16,959 nucleotides of DNA from an uncultured Collinsella sp. GTDB lineage: Bacteria > Actinomycetota > Coriobacteriia > Coriobacteriales > Coriobacteriaceae. Below are positions 1-7,739 of the stretch, piece by piece. The translations under genes were made by a program, and so were the position numbers. The DNA lies in assembly GCA_902494135.1 (NCBI GenBank), contig CABUSE010000014.1:1-16959 (forward strand), written 5' to 3'. Under the pieces are notes generated by a model. It was not told the DNA's origin. It ran no database searches and saw nothing but the letters and a program-made list of their open reading frames with translations. Every line of letters begins with the position of its first letter. Position 1 is the first letter of the stretch.

Positions 1-938
1 CCGATATGCTTGATCATCTCGCCGCCCTTGCCGATGATGATGCCCTTTTGGCCCTCGCGCTCGACGTAAATGGTGGCGTGCACGCGCAGCACCTTCTTGG
101 TCTGCTCGAGCGCATCGCAGATCACGCCAACGGAGTGCGGAATCTCATCACGGGTGCGGCGCAAGACCTTCTCGCGAACAAACTCGGCAACGAGCGTCTC
201 GTCGGAAGCGTCGGTACCCATGTCCTCGGGGAACCAACGCGGACCCTCGGGCAAAAAGTGCGCAACGGTCTCGATAAAGGCATCGACGTTGAAGTTCTTG
301 ACCGACGACGTCACGATCTCGTCGTCATACTCCATCAACTCATGGGCCGCCTTGAGCTGCTCCATGACCTGAGCGGGATCGGCCTCATCGGCCTTAGTGA
401 GCACCAGCACCTTCTTGCAACGAGCGCATCTGACACGCTCGGCAACCCAAGCGTCTCCCCTACCGATCGGCTTGGTGGCATCAATCAAAAACGCGACGAC
501 GTCGACATCGTTCAACTCGAACAGTGCGCTCTTGTTGAGCTCGGACCCCAGGCCGTCCTTGGGCTTATGAATACCCGGGGTATCGACAAAGACCAGCTGG
601 TAGCCGGGACGGTTGACGACGGCGCGCATGCGACGGCGGGTCGTCTGTGCCACCGGCGAGGTGATGGCGACCTTTTTGCCATAGCAGGCGTTGAGCAGCG
701 TGGACTTGCCGGCGTTGGGACGACCGACCAGGGCCACAAAACCGCTGCGGAAACCGGGTTCCACGTCACCAAAGCCCATAGGACCGTCGTCCTCGTCGCA
801 CAGGGCGTCGAGCTCCTCATCGCTCATGCCCTCAAACGGGTCGAACTCCTCGACCTCGTCAAACGAATCGGCACCTTCAGCCTCGTCCAGGACCTCGTCA
901 TCCAAAACTTCATCGGCAGGCTGCATATTGTCGGACAT
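1..938 (-). CDS. era: GTPase Era, 3' end cut by the window edge
   Basis: Era is a membrane-associated GTPase that binds the 3' end of 16S rRNA and helps mature the 30S subunit. The 312 visible codons contain all GTPase motifs: G1 GRPNAGKS (residues 72-79), G2 region TTRR (99-102), G3 DTPG (119-122), G4 TKAD (181-184) and G5 TSS (210-212). The KH-domain signature IIIGKGGEMIKHIG ends at the window edge, so roughly the last 30-40 residues are missing. The ATG at 938 follows AGAAAGGG at 6-nt spacing. G4 is TKxD and not the commoner NKxD; I recall this in actinobacterial Era proteins. Oddly, about 60 residues precede the G domain, with 26 Asp/Glu and no Lys/Arg before Arg64. The start lies 12 nt after dgkA, whose stop adjoins the era ribosome binding site, so it is the last visible gene of the long operon. 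Confidence 0.96.
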   Translation of the reverse strand, partial: MSDNMQPADEVLDDEVLDEAEGADSFDEVEEFDPFEGMSDEELDALCDEDDGPMGFGDVEPGFRSGFVALVGRPNAGKSTLLNACYGKKVAITSPVAQTTRRRMRAVVNRPGYQLVFVDTPGIHKPKDGLGSELNKSALFELNDVDVVAFLIDATKPIGRGDAWVAERVRCARCKKVLVLTKADEADPAQVMEQLKAAHELMEYDDEIVTSSVKNFNVDAFIETVAHFLPEGPRWFPEDMGTDASDETLVAEFVREKVLRRTRDEIPHSVGVICDALEQTKKVLRVHATIYVEREGQKGIIIGKGGEMIKHI

Positions 939-950
939 GGGAATCCCTTT

Positions 951-1328
951 CTAAATAAAGCCGAGCGCGTGGGCAAATACCAGCAAGCCCACAATCGCGG
1001 CGGTGATGGAAAGAACGTATACAGAGGCGGCGGCAATGTCCTTCGCACGCTTGGCCAACGGATGGAGCTCTTGGGTCGCCAGGTCGACGATAGCCTCCAT
1101 GGCGGTGTTACACAGCTCACCATGAATCACCAAGCCACAGCAGATGATAATCGTGCCCCACTCGGCAATATCGAGCCCCACAATGCAGCCGGCAATAACG
1201 GTACACACGCCTGCCACGAGCATGACCTTGATGTTGCGCTCGATCTTGACGGCGGTGACGAAGCCCTCCATGGCGTAGGAAAACGACTTTAAGAAGGACG
1301 GATGGTCCTTGTTCGATCCGGGAATCAT
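951..1328 (-). CDS. dgkA: DgkA-family lipid kinase (diacylglycerol or undecaprenol kinase)
   Basis: A small integral membrane kinase of 125 residues, the normal size for the family, which phosphorylates diacylglycerol or, in many Gram-positives, undecaprenol. The family signature is clear: ERN at 30-32, E71-x2-N74-T-A-x-E78 followed by VD (81-82), then HPLAKRAKD (89-97). Three hydrophobic stretches (about 35-51, 57-69 and 101-124) fit the three-helix fold. The sequence alone does not settle the substrate; undecaprenol is likelier if the organism is Gram-positive, since Gram-positive DgkA homologues mostly act on it. The ATG at 1328 has AGGAG 6 nt upstream, and this ribosome binding site is built from the TAG stop of ybeY. 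The order ybeY-dgkA-era is strongly conserved in Gram-positive bacteria, which supports the call. Confidence 0.93.
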   Translation of the reverse strand: MIPGSNKDHPSFLKSFSYAMEGFVTAVKIERNIKVMLVAGVCTVIAGCIVGLDIAEWGTIIICCGLVIHGELCNTAMEAIVDLATQELHPLAKRAKDIAAASVYVLSITAAIVGLLVFAHALGFI

Positions 1329-1337
1329 AGACGGCTC

Positions 1338-1847
1338 CTAGTCGTGGGCGTGGTTGGTGATGGGGCCGACGTGGACCAGCTTGGGGTCCTCGCCGCGCTC
1401 GAGCGCCAGGTCGCGCAGGATGGCGTCCTCGCGGGCCTCCATGACCTCGGCCTCGTCGTCCTCGATGTGGTCATAGCCCAGCAGGTGCAGCATGCCGTGA
1501 ACGAGCATCAGACGGCACTCGTCAGCGGGGCTATTGCCAAAACCGGGGGCCTGACGGGCAATAACCTGCGGGGCCAAGATAATATCGCCGAGCTCGAGCG
1601 TCTCATCGGCGGGAATGTCATCGTCAAAGGCCGAATCGCACTCAAACGAGAGTACATCGGTGGTGCGATCGATACCGCGCCACTCGTGGTTGAGCTCGTG
1701 CATCTCGTCCTCGTCGACATACGAAAGGGAAATCTCGACTTCACGCTCAACGCCCTCGGCGGCAAGCACGACCTCGCAGATGTGCTCCACCTCCTGCGCA
1801 TCGAGCAGCGTATCGAGCTCGGCATCGTTGCTGATCAATACACTCAA
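1338..1847 (-). CDS. ybeY: Endoribonuclease / rRNA maturation factor YbeY
   Basis: YbeY is a zinc metalloprotein needed for 16S rRNA 3'-end maturation and ribosome quality control, and it acts together with Era, encoded two genes downstream. The 169-residue protein carries the diagnostic zinc site HGMLHLLGYDH at residues 117-127 (three His ligands) and the conserved TDVLSF at 63-68. The start codon is TTG at 1847, which overlaps the phoH stop as TTGA. It is well supported because AAAGGAG lies 6 nt upstream and the family N-terminus begins here. The acidic stretch at about 71-85 resembles that in other YbeY proteins. Translation is probably coupled to phoH. No key residue is missing. Confidence 0.96.
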   Translation of the reverse strand: MSVLISNDAELDTLLDAQEVEHICEVVLAAEGVEREVEISLSYVDEDEMHELNHEWRGIDRTTDVLSFECDSAFDDDIPADETLELGDIILAPQVIARQAPGFGNSPADECRLMLVHGMLHLLGYDHIEDDEAEVMEAREDAILRDLALERGEDPKLVHVGPITNHAHD

Positions 1848-2830
1848 CGGGACTCCTTTCGGTCGCGCGGGCGCTGCTCGCGCACGTCATCATAAGTGTC
1901 GTATGCCTCGACGATACGTCCCACCAAGGCATGGCGCACCACGTCGGCGCGCTCGAGGTGCGAAAATGCGACATCGTCGACACGGCCCAAAATCTGCTCA
2001 ACGTCGGCAAGACCGCCACGACGACCCACCAGGTCGCGCTGGCTCAGGTCGCCGGTAATCACGAACTTGGAGTTAAAACCCAAGCGCGTCAGAAACATCT
2101 TCATCTGCTCAGGCGTGGTATTTTGCGCCTCGTCGAGCACCACGAAGGCATCGCTCAGCGTGCGGCCGCGCATATAGGCAAGCGGGGCGATCTCGATCAC
2201 GCCGCGCTCCATAAGCTCATCGGTGCGCTCGCGATCCATCATGTCAAAAAGGGCGTCGTAGAGCGGACGCATGTAGGGATCGATCTTTTCCTCGAGGGTG
2301 CCGGGCAAAAAGCCCAGGTTCTCCCCCGCCTCGACAACCGGACGCGTCAAGATCAGACGGCCCACCTCGTGGCGCTTGAGCGCGGCAACGGCGAGCGCCA
2401 TGGCCAGATAGGTCTTACCGGTGCCGGCAGGACCCAGGCCAAACGTAATGGTATGCGTGCGGATGGCATCCACATAGCGCTTTTGCCCGAGCGTCTTGGG
2501 ACGAATGACGCGGCCGCGATACGAAAGCAGCACGTCATCGCGAAGCGACGTAGCCTCGTGCTCACCGTCGCGCAAGACGGCCAGGCAGCGAGAGACATCG
2601 TCGGCAGACAGCGTGCGCCCGGCGGCCGCCTCGCGAAAAGCGTGTTCGAAAAAACGCGCCACGAGTTCGACCTCTTCCGGATCACCGCTCACGGCGATAC
2701 TATCGCCACGGGCGACCACATGGGCGCGAACCAAGCTCTCAAGCGCACGAAGGACGCCGTCGCCGACGCCCAAAACGCACGAGGGATCAATTCCCTCGGG
2801 AACGGTAAGTCTAATCTTCGAGGCTTCCAT
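1844..2830 (-). CDS. phoH: PhoH-family ATPase (PhoH-like)
   Basis: A cytoplasmic P-loop NTPase of the PhoH family, which is linked to RNA metabolism, though its exact substrate is unsettled. From the start at 2830 it has 328 residues, the usual length. An N-terminal half with a likely RNA-binding fold precedes the ATPase core: Walker A GPAGTGKT (133-140), TRPVVEAGENLGFLPG (162-177), MRGRTL (220-225), Walker B LDEAQN (232-237) and a downstream TGD motif. The start is ATG within the last 20 nt of mtaB, with GGGAGG 3 nt upstream. That spacing is short, and an in-frame ATG at 2848 is an alternative with a poorer ribosome binding site. The gene sits next to ybeY, its usual partner. The 3' end overlaps the ybeY TTG start. 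Confidence 0.94.
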   Translation of the reverse strand: MEASKIRLTVPEGIDPSCVLGVGDGVLRALESLVRAHVVARGDSIAVSGDPEEVELVARFFEHAFREAAAGRTLSADDVSRCLAVLRDGEHEATSLRDDVLLSYRGRVIRPKTLGQKRYVDAIRTHTITFGLGPAGTGKTYLAMALAVAALKRHEVGRLILTRPVVEAGENLGFLPGTLEEKIDPYMRPLYDALFDMMDRERTDELMERGVIEIAPLAYMRGRTLSDAFVVLDEAQNTTPEQMKMFLTRLGFNSKFVITGDLSQRDLVGRRGGLADVEQILGRVDDVAFSHLERADVVRHALVGRIVEAYDTYDDVREQRPRDRKESR

Positions 2831-4103
2831 GAACCTCCCTGCGCGCATGGACCAAGCCGGAATCATCGACTCCGATGATAGCAACATCGAGCAGGCACGG
2901 GGCTGTAAGTCCACAGGTATCGTCAAGACGGGCATGATGGAACGAGCCGAGCGTCAGGTTGTCGCCGTACTCGAGGACGGCACGCTCGACCGTGCCCACA
3001 CGACGACGAGCGTCGGCAATAGCGAGTTCCTGTGCGGCGGCCCGCATACGGCGGCTGCGCTCGGCCATAACCTCGGGCGGTACCTGATCAGGCATATCGG
3101 CAGCAAGGGTACCGGGACGCTTGCTATAGCGGAACACGTGCATACGCGAGAAACCCACACGACGGCACAGCGCCAGCGACTCCTCGAACTCCTCGTCCGT
3201 CTCACCAGGAAAACCGACGATGACATCGCACGAAAGAGACGCCTGGGGCAAGTTGGCGCGAATCATACGCACCGTGTCCTCAAAGGTCTCGGCGCTATAG
3301 GGACGGCCCATGCGATGCAGTGTCCGTGTGCAGCCGGACTGCACGGGCAGGTGTAAAAACGGGGCGATACGCTGCGGATAGCGCGCCATAACCTTAAGCA
3401 GGCGCTCAGAGATATCCATGGGCTCGACCGAGGAAATGCGCACATGCGGAATAGACGTGCGCTCCATGATGGCCTCGAGCAGCTCATCGATTTCGACATG
3501 CTCGTCGGTCGCGCTCTTGCCATCGTAGGCACCCAGGTTCACACCGGTCAGCACCACCTCGGGCACGCCGGCCTCCTGGGCCTCGCGAACTTGCTCGAGC
3601 ACGGACTCGACGGGCACGGAGCGCTCGGGGCCGCGTGCCTTCCACACAATGCAATAGGTGCAGCGATGGTTGCAGCCGTCCTGGATCTTCACGCCCAGCC
3701 GCGAACGACCGAGCGCATCGACCACGTCGCCATCGCTGCAGGCGGGAACGCTATCGGACTCAACACCCAGCACCTCGCATACACGTTCGGCGACATCTAT
3801 CTTGGACGGCTCGGCGATCACGCGGTCCGAAAGCTCCAGTAACTCCTCGGGATGCAGATTGACTACGCATCCAGTCACGACCACATAGGGCTCGTTTGGA
3901 TGGGCCAGCGCATGACGGACGGCCTTACGGGTCTTGGCCTCGGCCTCGCCCGTAACGGCACAAGTGTTAATGACGATCAGATCGGCATCCTGGGGCTCCA
4001 CAATAGCAAAGCCCAAGCGCATAAGATCGGCAGTGATACGGTCAGACTCAACCCGGTTGACACGGCAGCCGAGGTTGACGACGGAAATATGGGGTGCGAG
4101 CAC
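2811..4103 (-). CDS. mtaB: tRNA ms2t6A37 methylthiotransferase MtaB
   Basis: A radical-SAM methylthiotransferase that converts t6A37 to ms2t6A in tRNAs reading ANN codons. The 430-residue protein shows the N-terminal domain cysteines C13 (NLGCRVN), C48 (INTC) and C79 (TGC), which bind the auxiliary Fe-S cluster. These are followed by the radical-SAM motif C144-x3-C148-x2-C151 (DGCNHRCTYC). The sequence PFLHLPVQSG and a C-terminal TRAM-like region complete the family pattern. The NLGCRVN start of the protein points to MtaB and not MiaB or RimO. The start is GTG at 4103 with AAGGAG 5 nt upstream, 9 nt after the dnaJ stop. Its 3' end overlaps phoH by 20 nt. Linkage of mtaB downstream of dnaJ is common in Gram-positive genomes. 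Confidence 0.94.
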   Translation of the reverse strand: MLAPHISVVNLGCRVNRVESDRITADLMRLGFAIVEPQDADLIVINTCAVTGEAEAKTRKAVRHALAHPNEPYVVVTGCVVNLHPEELLELSDRVIAEPSKIDVAERVCEVLGVESDSVPACSDGDVVDALGRSRLGVKIQDGCNHRCTYCIVWKARGPERSVPVESVLEQVREAQEAGVPEVVLTGVNLGAYDGKSATDEHVEIDELLEAIMERTSIPHVRISSVEPMDISERLLKVMARYPQRIAPFLHLPVQSGCTRTLHRMGRPYSAETFEDTVRMIRANLPQASLSCDVIVGFPGETDEEFEESLALCRRVGFSRMHVFRYSKRPGTLAADMPDQVPPEVMAERSRRMRAAAQELAIADARRRVGTVERAVLEYGDNLTLGSFHHARLDDTCGLTAPCLLDVAIIGVDDSGLVHARREVHGSLED

Positions 4104-4112
4104 GCGGGCTCC

Positions 4113-5261
4113 TTAATCGAGGATATCGTCGAGGGCACTCTTGATACGGTCGGTCACCGACTTCTTACCGGAAGCGACGTCATCGCCCATCTCATCGGCA
4201 AAAGCACGGAGCAGCTCGCGCTGCTTATTGGAAAGATTGGTGGGAACGACCACGCGCAGTTGCACGATCAGGCGGCCACGCGAACCGCCACCGCCAATGC
4301 GCGGCATGCCGTAATTATTGACGCTCACGGTGTCGCCGTACTGGGCGCCGGCGGGAACCGTCACCTTAACGACCTCGTCGGGCATAATGCCCTCGACCTC
4401 GATCTCGCAGCCGAGCGCAGCCTGCGCAATAGAGATATCGCTCACCAGGTACAGGTCGTCCCCGTTGCGCTTAAAGCGCTCATGGTCGGCAACGCGCACG
4501 TTGACAATCAGGTCGCCCGAAGGCTCGCCGCGAAGGCCGGCCTCGCCAAAGCCGCTCACACGCAGCTGGCGACCGGTCGAAACGCCGGCAGGAATATCGA
4601 TGTCGATCTTTTCATGCGAAGGCGTGCGGCCCTGACCGTCGCAGGTCTCGCAGGGATGGTCGATGACCGTGCCCTCGCCATGGCAGTCGGGGCAAGGCGA
4701 GGAAGACTGAACCTGGCCCAGGAACGAACGCTGAACCGTCGTGACATAGCCCGTACCGTGGCAGCGGCCGCACTGCTTTTCCTGTGCGCCCTCTGCCCTA
4801 CCGGTGCCGTTGCAGTCCTCGCAAGGAGCAAGGCGGTCATAGCTGATCGTCTTTTTGCAGCCGAGCGCCGCCTCCTCGAGCGTCACCGAAAGCGAGATGG
4901 CCATATCACGTCCGCGACGACGCTCACGACGGCTGCGGGCGCCACCGCCGGCACCGCCGCCAAAGAACGACGAGAACAAGTCGTCCATGCCCATGCCACC
5001 AAAGATATCGTTGATATCGACGTAGCCCGAACCACCAGGGCCGTCGGCAGTGCCGTAACGGTCGTAGTTAGCACGCTTCTGCTCATCGGAAAGAACGGAA
5101 TAGGCCTCGTTAAGCTCCTTGAACTTGGCCTCGGCCTCGGGGTCGTCCGAAACATCCGGATGTACGGTACGGGCCTTCTTTAGAAACGCACGCTTGATCG
5201 TCCGCGCGTCGGCATCCCTGTCGACGCCAAGCACCTCGTAGTAATCCCTATTTTCCGACAC
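4113..5261 (-). CDS. dnaJ: Chaperone DnaJ (full-length Hsp40)
   Basis: Co-chaperone that delivers clients to DnaK and stimulates its ATPase. From the GTG at 5261 it has 382 residues: J domain with HPD at 34-36, a short Gly/Phe region (about 70-108), then four zinc motifs CEDCNGTG (147-154), CGRCHGTG (164-171), CPDCHGEG (190-197) and CETCDGQG (204-211), and both C-terminal client-binding domains to the end. I chose the GTG because GGAAGGAT lies about 8 nt upstream and VSENRDYYEVLGV is the normal family N-terminus; the reading frame stays open upstream but without family similarity. It follows a second, shorter dnaJ by 81 nt. No dnaK, grpE or hrcA is adjacent. No CIRCE or HAIR heat-shock operator was seen upstream. 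Confidence 0.96.
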   Translation of the reverse strand: MSENRDYYEVLGVDRDADARTIKRAFLKKARTVHPDVSDDPEAEAKFKELNEAYSVLSDEQKRANYDRYGTADGPGGSGYVDINDIFGGMGMDDLFSSFFGGGAGGGARSRRERRRGRDMAISLSVTLEEAALGCKKTISYDRLAPCEDCNGTGRAEGAQEKQCGRCHGTGYVTTVQRSFLGQVQSSSPCPDCHGEGTVIDHPCETCDGQGRTPSHEKIDIDIPAGVSTGRQLRVSGFGEAGLRGEPSGDLIVNVRVADHERFKRNGDDLYLVSDISIAQAALGCEIEVEGIMPDEVVKVTVPAGAQYGDTVSVNNYGMPRIGGGGSRGRLIVQLRVVVPTNLSNKQRELLRAFADEMGDDVASGKKSVTDRIKSALDDILD

Positions 5262-5282
5262 GACCGAATCCTTCCGACTTTC

Positions 5283-5311
5283 ATTATTGTCACAGTGCGT
5301 CCTATACCCAA
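5283..5311 (-). promoter_or_regulatory. Possible dnaJ promoter
   Basis: In the 81-nt gap between the two dnaJ genes, reading on the minus strand, TTGGGT (5311-5306) is followed after exactly 17 nt by AATAAT (5288-5283), a 5/6 match to the -10 consensus. The -35 is only 3/6. Transcription would start about 15 nt before the dnaJ GTG. This would allow dnaJ, mtaB and the downstream genes to be expressed apart from lepA-dusB-hemW. Confidence 0.35.
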
Positions 5312-5342
5312 GCTGGGCCGACCGCAAACAGAGGGTTTGATG

Positions 5343-6446
5343 TTATTGCATTTGGTACGGCGAAAGCATGGCCCGTTGCGAGCAGCTCGCGAACCAAACC
5401 GACACGAGCGCGAACATGAAGCCGTTGGCAAAACCGTTGGCAAACTGCATCGCGCCGCGCTTCCACCACAGCAGACTGCGATGAAGCACGCCGTCCGAAA
5501 GCACCATGAACAGGCCCATGGTAAACGGAATAAAGCACATCACGGCAAAGGCAGAGAACACGCCCGAGATGGCCGAGAGTACCAAAAACGGCGCCACGAT
5601 GCCCATCAGGTAAAAACCGGTACGAGCTCTGCCTTCCAAGCGCTCGGCCTCAACATGGGCGCGGCCCACCAGGTCACCGCCCGCGGCACCGTTGGTGCCA
5701 GCATGACCCATGCCGCTAATGCGGACCTCGTCGCCATCGTGCGTGCCGGCAGGAAACTCAATCGTCTGCTCGGAGGTTACGCGAGTACGACCGCTGCCAC
5801 CGCAATCAGGGCAGGGATCGGCCACGACCTTACCGGAACCGCCGCACTCGGGGCAGACCGACTGGAACGTGCCCGCACCAAACAGGAAGGACAGGTCGAC
5901 ATCGATGTGGCCGCGGCCGCCACAGCTTGGGCAGGTATGGGCATGCTCGGAGGAGACAGAACCCGAACCGCCGCAATGTCCGCACGTATCGAAACGCGTG
6001 TAGCGGACGGTCTTGCGGGCACCGCCCTTGGCCTCCTTGGCGTCGAGCTTGATATCGACGACCACGTTGGCGCCGTTCTCGGGATTGTAGGCAGCCTGCC
6101 CACGACGCTGCTGGCCCCAGGCACCGCCAAATGGAAAGCCGCCCTCAAAGGGATTGCCATAGCCCGTGTTGCCGGCGTAGCCGCCACCATAGGGCGAAGC
6201 CGTAGGAGCACCGGCAAAGGGATTGCCAGAACGCATGGCGTCGTAGCGCGCACGTTTTTGCTCATCCGAAAGCACGGCGTAGGCCTCGGAAACCTCTTTA
6301 AACTTTTCCTCGGCATCCGGCTCTTTGTTGACGTCCGGATGGAGCTTACGGGCCTTTTGCTGAAAGGCCTTTTGAATATCACGCGAGGTGGCGTCCTTGG
6401 AGACGCCCAGAATCTCGTAGTAATCTTTTTCGTTCATCGTCGCCAT
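5343..6446 (-). CDS. Membrane-anchored DnaJ-like protein lacking C-terminal domain II
   Basis: A 367-residue Hsp40 of hybrid build. Residues 8-70 are a J domain with HPD at 36-38, so it should stimulate a DnaK ATPase. Residues 73-117 are Gly/Phe/Pro-rich. Four zinc motifs follow: CGHCGGSG (155-162), CPSCGGRG (172-179), CPECGGSG (198-205) and CPDCGGSG (212-219). Domain I resumes to about residue 265 (GDLVGRAHV). In an ordinary DnaJ, domain II and the dimerisation tail would come next. Here a basic link (RLEGRARTG) leads into hydrophobic segments at about 278-297, 299-316 and 335-355, likely membrane helices. The ATG at 6446 has AGGAGG 9 nt upstream; a second ATG three codons on is possible. 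Inference: a chaperone tethered at the membrane. A frameshift is unlikely, as the hydrophobic region is continuous with the same frame and ends in its own stop. Confidence 0.85.
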   Translation of the reverse strand: MATMNEKDYYEILGVSKDATSRDIQKAFQQKARKLHPDVNKEPDAEEKFKEVSEAYAVLSDEQKRARYDAMRSGNPFAGAPTASPYGGGYAGNTGYGNPFEGGFPFGGAWGQQRRGQAAYNPENGANVVVDIKLDAKEAKGGARKTVRYTRFDTCGHCGGSGSVSSEHAHTCPSCGGRGHIDVDLSFLFGAGTFQSVCPECGGSGKVVADPCPDCGGSGRTRVTSEQTIEFPAGTHDGDEVRISGMGHAGTNGAAGGDLVGRAHVEAERLEGRARTGFYLMGIVAPFLVLSAISGVFSAFAVMCFIPFTMGLFMVLSDGVLHRSLLWWKRGAMQFANGFANGFMFALVSVWFASCSQRAMLSPYQMQ

Positions 6447-6488
6447 GCGCGGCAACCTCCTGCTCACAGCAGCGTATATATTCCGGTA

Positions 6489-6502
6489 ATTCTACCCGAG
6501 CG
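6489..6502 (-). promoter_or_regulatory. Possible -10 element upstream of the membrane-anchored dnaJ
   Basis: In the 58-nt gap after hemW the minus strand reads CGCTCGGGTAGAAT. TAGAAT (6494-6489) matches the -10 consensus at 5/6, but I find no convincing -35 at 16-18 nt. The same 10-mer CGCTCGGGTA occurs just before lepA, joined there to TAAGAT. Confidence 0.3.
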
Positions 6503-6504
6503 GC

Positions 6505-7737
6505 CTAAGCTAGATCCCAAAACAGCTCGAACAGAACATTTCCATCGAGCCAGCCCAGGTGTGTCGGCGCCAGACGAGCTCGAACATGGCCCGCGACGAC
6601 ATCTGCCGAAGTGAAGGGTCCCTCATGGACCCCAAGCGTCTCGGGCACCCAAGTGGCAAGACCCAATTCGAGCGCGCGATCGCAGGCAGCTGCCAGCTCA
6701 CCCGCTGGGATGACGCAAGCTGCACGAACCAACAGGTCGGACGCAACACCGCGCGTCATGCGACAAGCGAGCATCAGGTCTTCGGCCGCAGCCTCGCGCT
6801 GCGACAGATATTCGGCCTCGAACGCCGTCGCGTCATCGTCACGTTGCACCAGACGCACGCGGTACGAATCGCCTCGAGGAGACACGCCGGGGAACAAACC
6901 TGCAAGACGGTCGAAATCCTCGGCGTCGAACATGCCCGCGGCAGAACGACCCAGGCCCAGGTAGCCCCGTCCGGTCCAGTAGGCAATGTTATGGGCGCAC
7001 TCATGGCCGTCGAGCGCATAGCTTGCCACCTCATAGGGGTGATAACCGGCCGCACCCAGGCGCTCACGCGCCACATCCATGCAGGCGGCCTGAAAATCCT
7101 CGTCGGGCTCGACCGACTCGTCGCGGCACGCCATGCGATAAAGGGGAGTCCCCTCCTCAAGCGTGAGCGGGTAGACCGACACATGATGCGGAGCCGCCAC
7201 CAGCACGCCATCGAGCGTGCGCTTCCAACTCGCTGCGGTCTGCCCGGGAAGTCCGCACATAAGGTCGCACGACACGTCAAGCCCAGCGTTCTTGACCGTC
7301 GCGATGGCGGCGAGCGCCCGATCGGCATCGTGAATACGGCCGATGGCGGTAAGTTCGGTGTTATCGAGCGTTTGCACGCCCAGAGAGACGCGTGTTACAC
7401 CAACCTTGGCAAGCGCAGTGGCAAGCTCGGCGGTCAGCGACTCGGGATTGGCCTCGCAGGTAAACTCAACGGACTTGCACCACATGGAGATACGCCGGGC
7501 GAGTTCCACTAGGCGCTCCCCTGCCAGCGACGGCGTGCCGCCGCCAACATAGACGGTGCGGATTTGGTCAAGGGCACCAGCCTTGCCAAAAGCATCGAGG
7601 CGCGCGAACAACTGCTCAAAATAGGCATCGAGCGCAGCGCTCAGGTCGCACGGAGCAAAACTGCGCGAGTCAAAGTCGCAGTACCGGCACTTTTGGGCGC
7701 AAAACGGCACGTGCACGTACAGTGCGGTAACAGCCAC
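6505..7737 (-). CDS. hemW: Heme chaperone HemW (radical-SAM, formerly HemN-like)
   Basis: A radical-SAM-family protein that binds heme and is thought to deliver it to membrane cytochromes; older annotations call it oxygen-independent coproporphyrinogen oxidase. It has 410 residues. The cluster motif is C13-x3-C17-x2-C20 in the sequence CAQKCRYCDF, with GGGTPS at 65-70, ANPES at 96-100 and the HemW-type HNIAYW at 249-254. The starting MAVTALYVHVPFC is the short HemW N-terminus and not that of true HemN. The GTG at 7737 has GGAGG 7 nt upstream, inside the end of dusB. The gap from the dusB stop is 2 nt, so the two are surely co-transcribed. In many genomes hemW directly follows lepA; here dusB lies between them. 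I see no cytochrome or heme genes in the window. Confidence 0.93.
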   Translation of the reverse strand: MAVTALYVHVPFCAQKCRYCDFDSRSFAPCDLSAALDAYFEQLFARLDAFGKAGALDQIRTVYVGGGTPSLAGERLVELARRISMWCKSVEFTCEANPESLTAELATALAKVGVTRVSLGVQTLDNTELTAIGRIHDADRALAAIATVKNAGLDVSCDLMCGLPGQTAASWKRTLDGVLVAAPHHVSVYPLTLEEGTPLYRMACRDESVEPDEDFQAACMDVARERLGAAGYHPYEVASYALDGHECAHNIAYWTGRGYLGLGRSAAGMFDAEDFDRLAGLFPGVSPRGDSYRVRLVQRDDDATAFEAEYLSQREAAAEDLMLACRMTRGVASDLLVRAACVIPAGELAAACDRALELGLATWVPETLGVHEGPFTSADVVAGHVRARLAPTHLGWLDGNVLFELFWDLA

Positions 7738-7739
7738 CC

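Noticed and set aside
6..1292. Plus-strand open frame of 428 codons
   Set aside because: It lies opposite era and dgkA, which have clear motifs and ribosome binding sites. The translation is low-complexity, shows no family motif and has no ribosome binding site. Long antisense frames are expected in G+C-rich genes.
1931..2878. Plus-strand open frame of 315 codons
   Set aside because: It is antisense to phoH, which carries Walker A and B motifs; the plus-strand translation has none.
3852..5183. Plus-strand open frame of 443 codons
   Set aside because: It is antisense to dnaJ and the end of mtaB, composed mainly of Ala/Arg/Gly/Leu, with no recognisable domain or start signal.
5343..5640. Possibility that the hydrophobic end of the second DnaJ comes from a frameshift into another gene
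   Set aside because: The hydrophobic residues continue in the same frame with helix-like lengths and a clean stop, no domain II is visible in the other frames over this stretch, and the next gene begins normally after it.
5295..6614. Plus-strand open frame of 439 codons
   Set aside because: It is antisense to the membrane-anchored dnaJ, whose J domain and zinc motifs are unmistakable. The frame is a codon-bias shadow.
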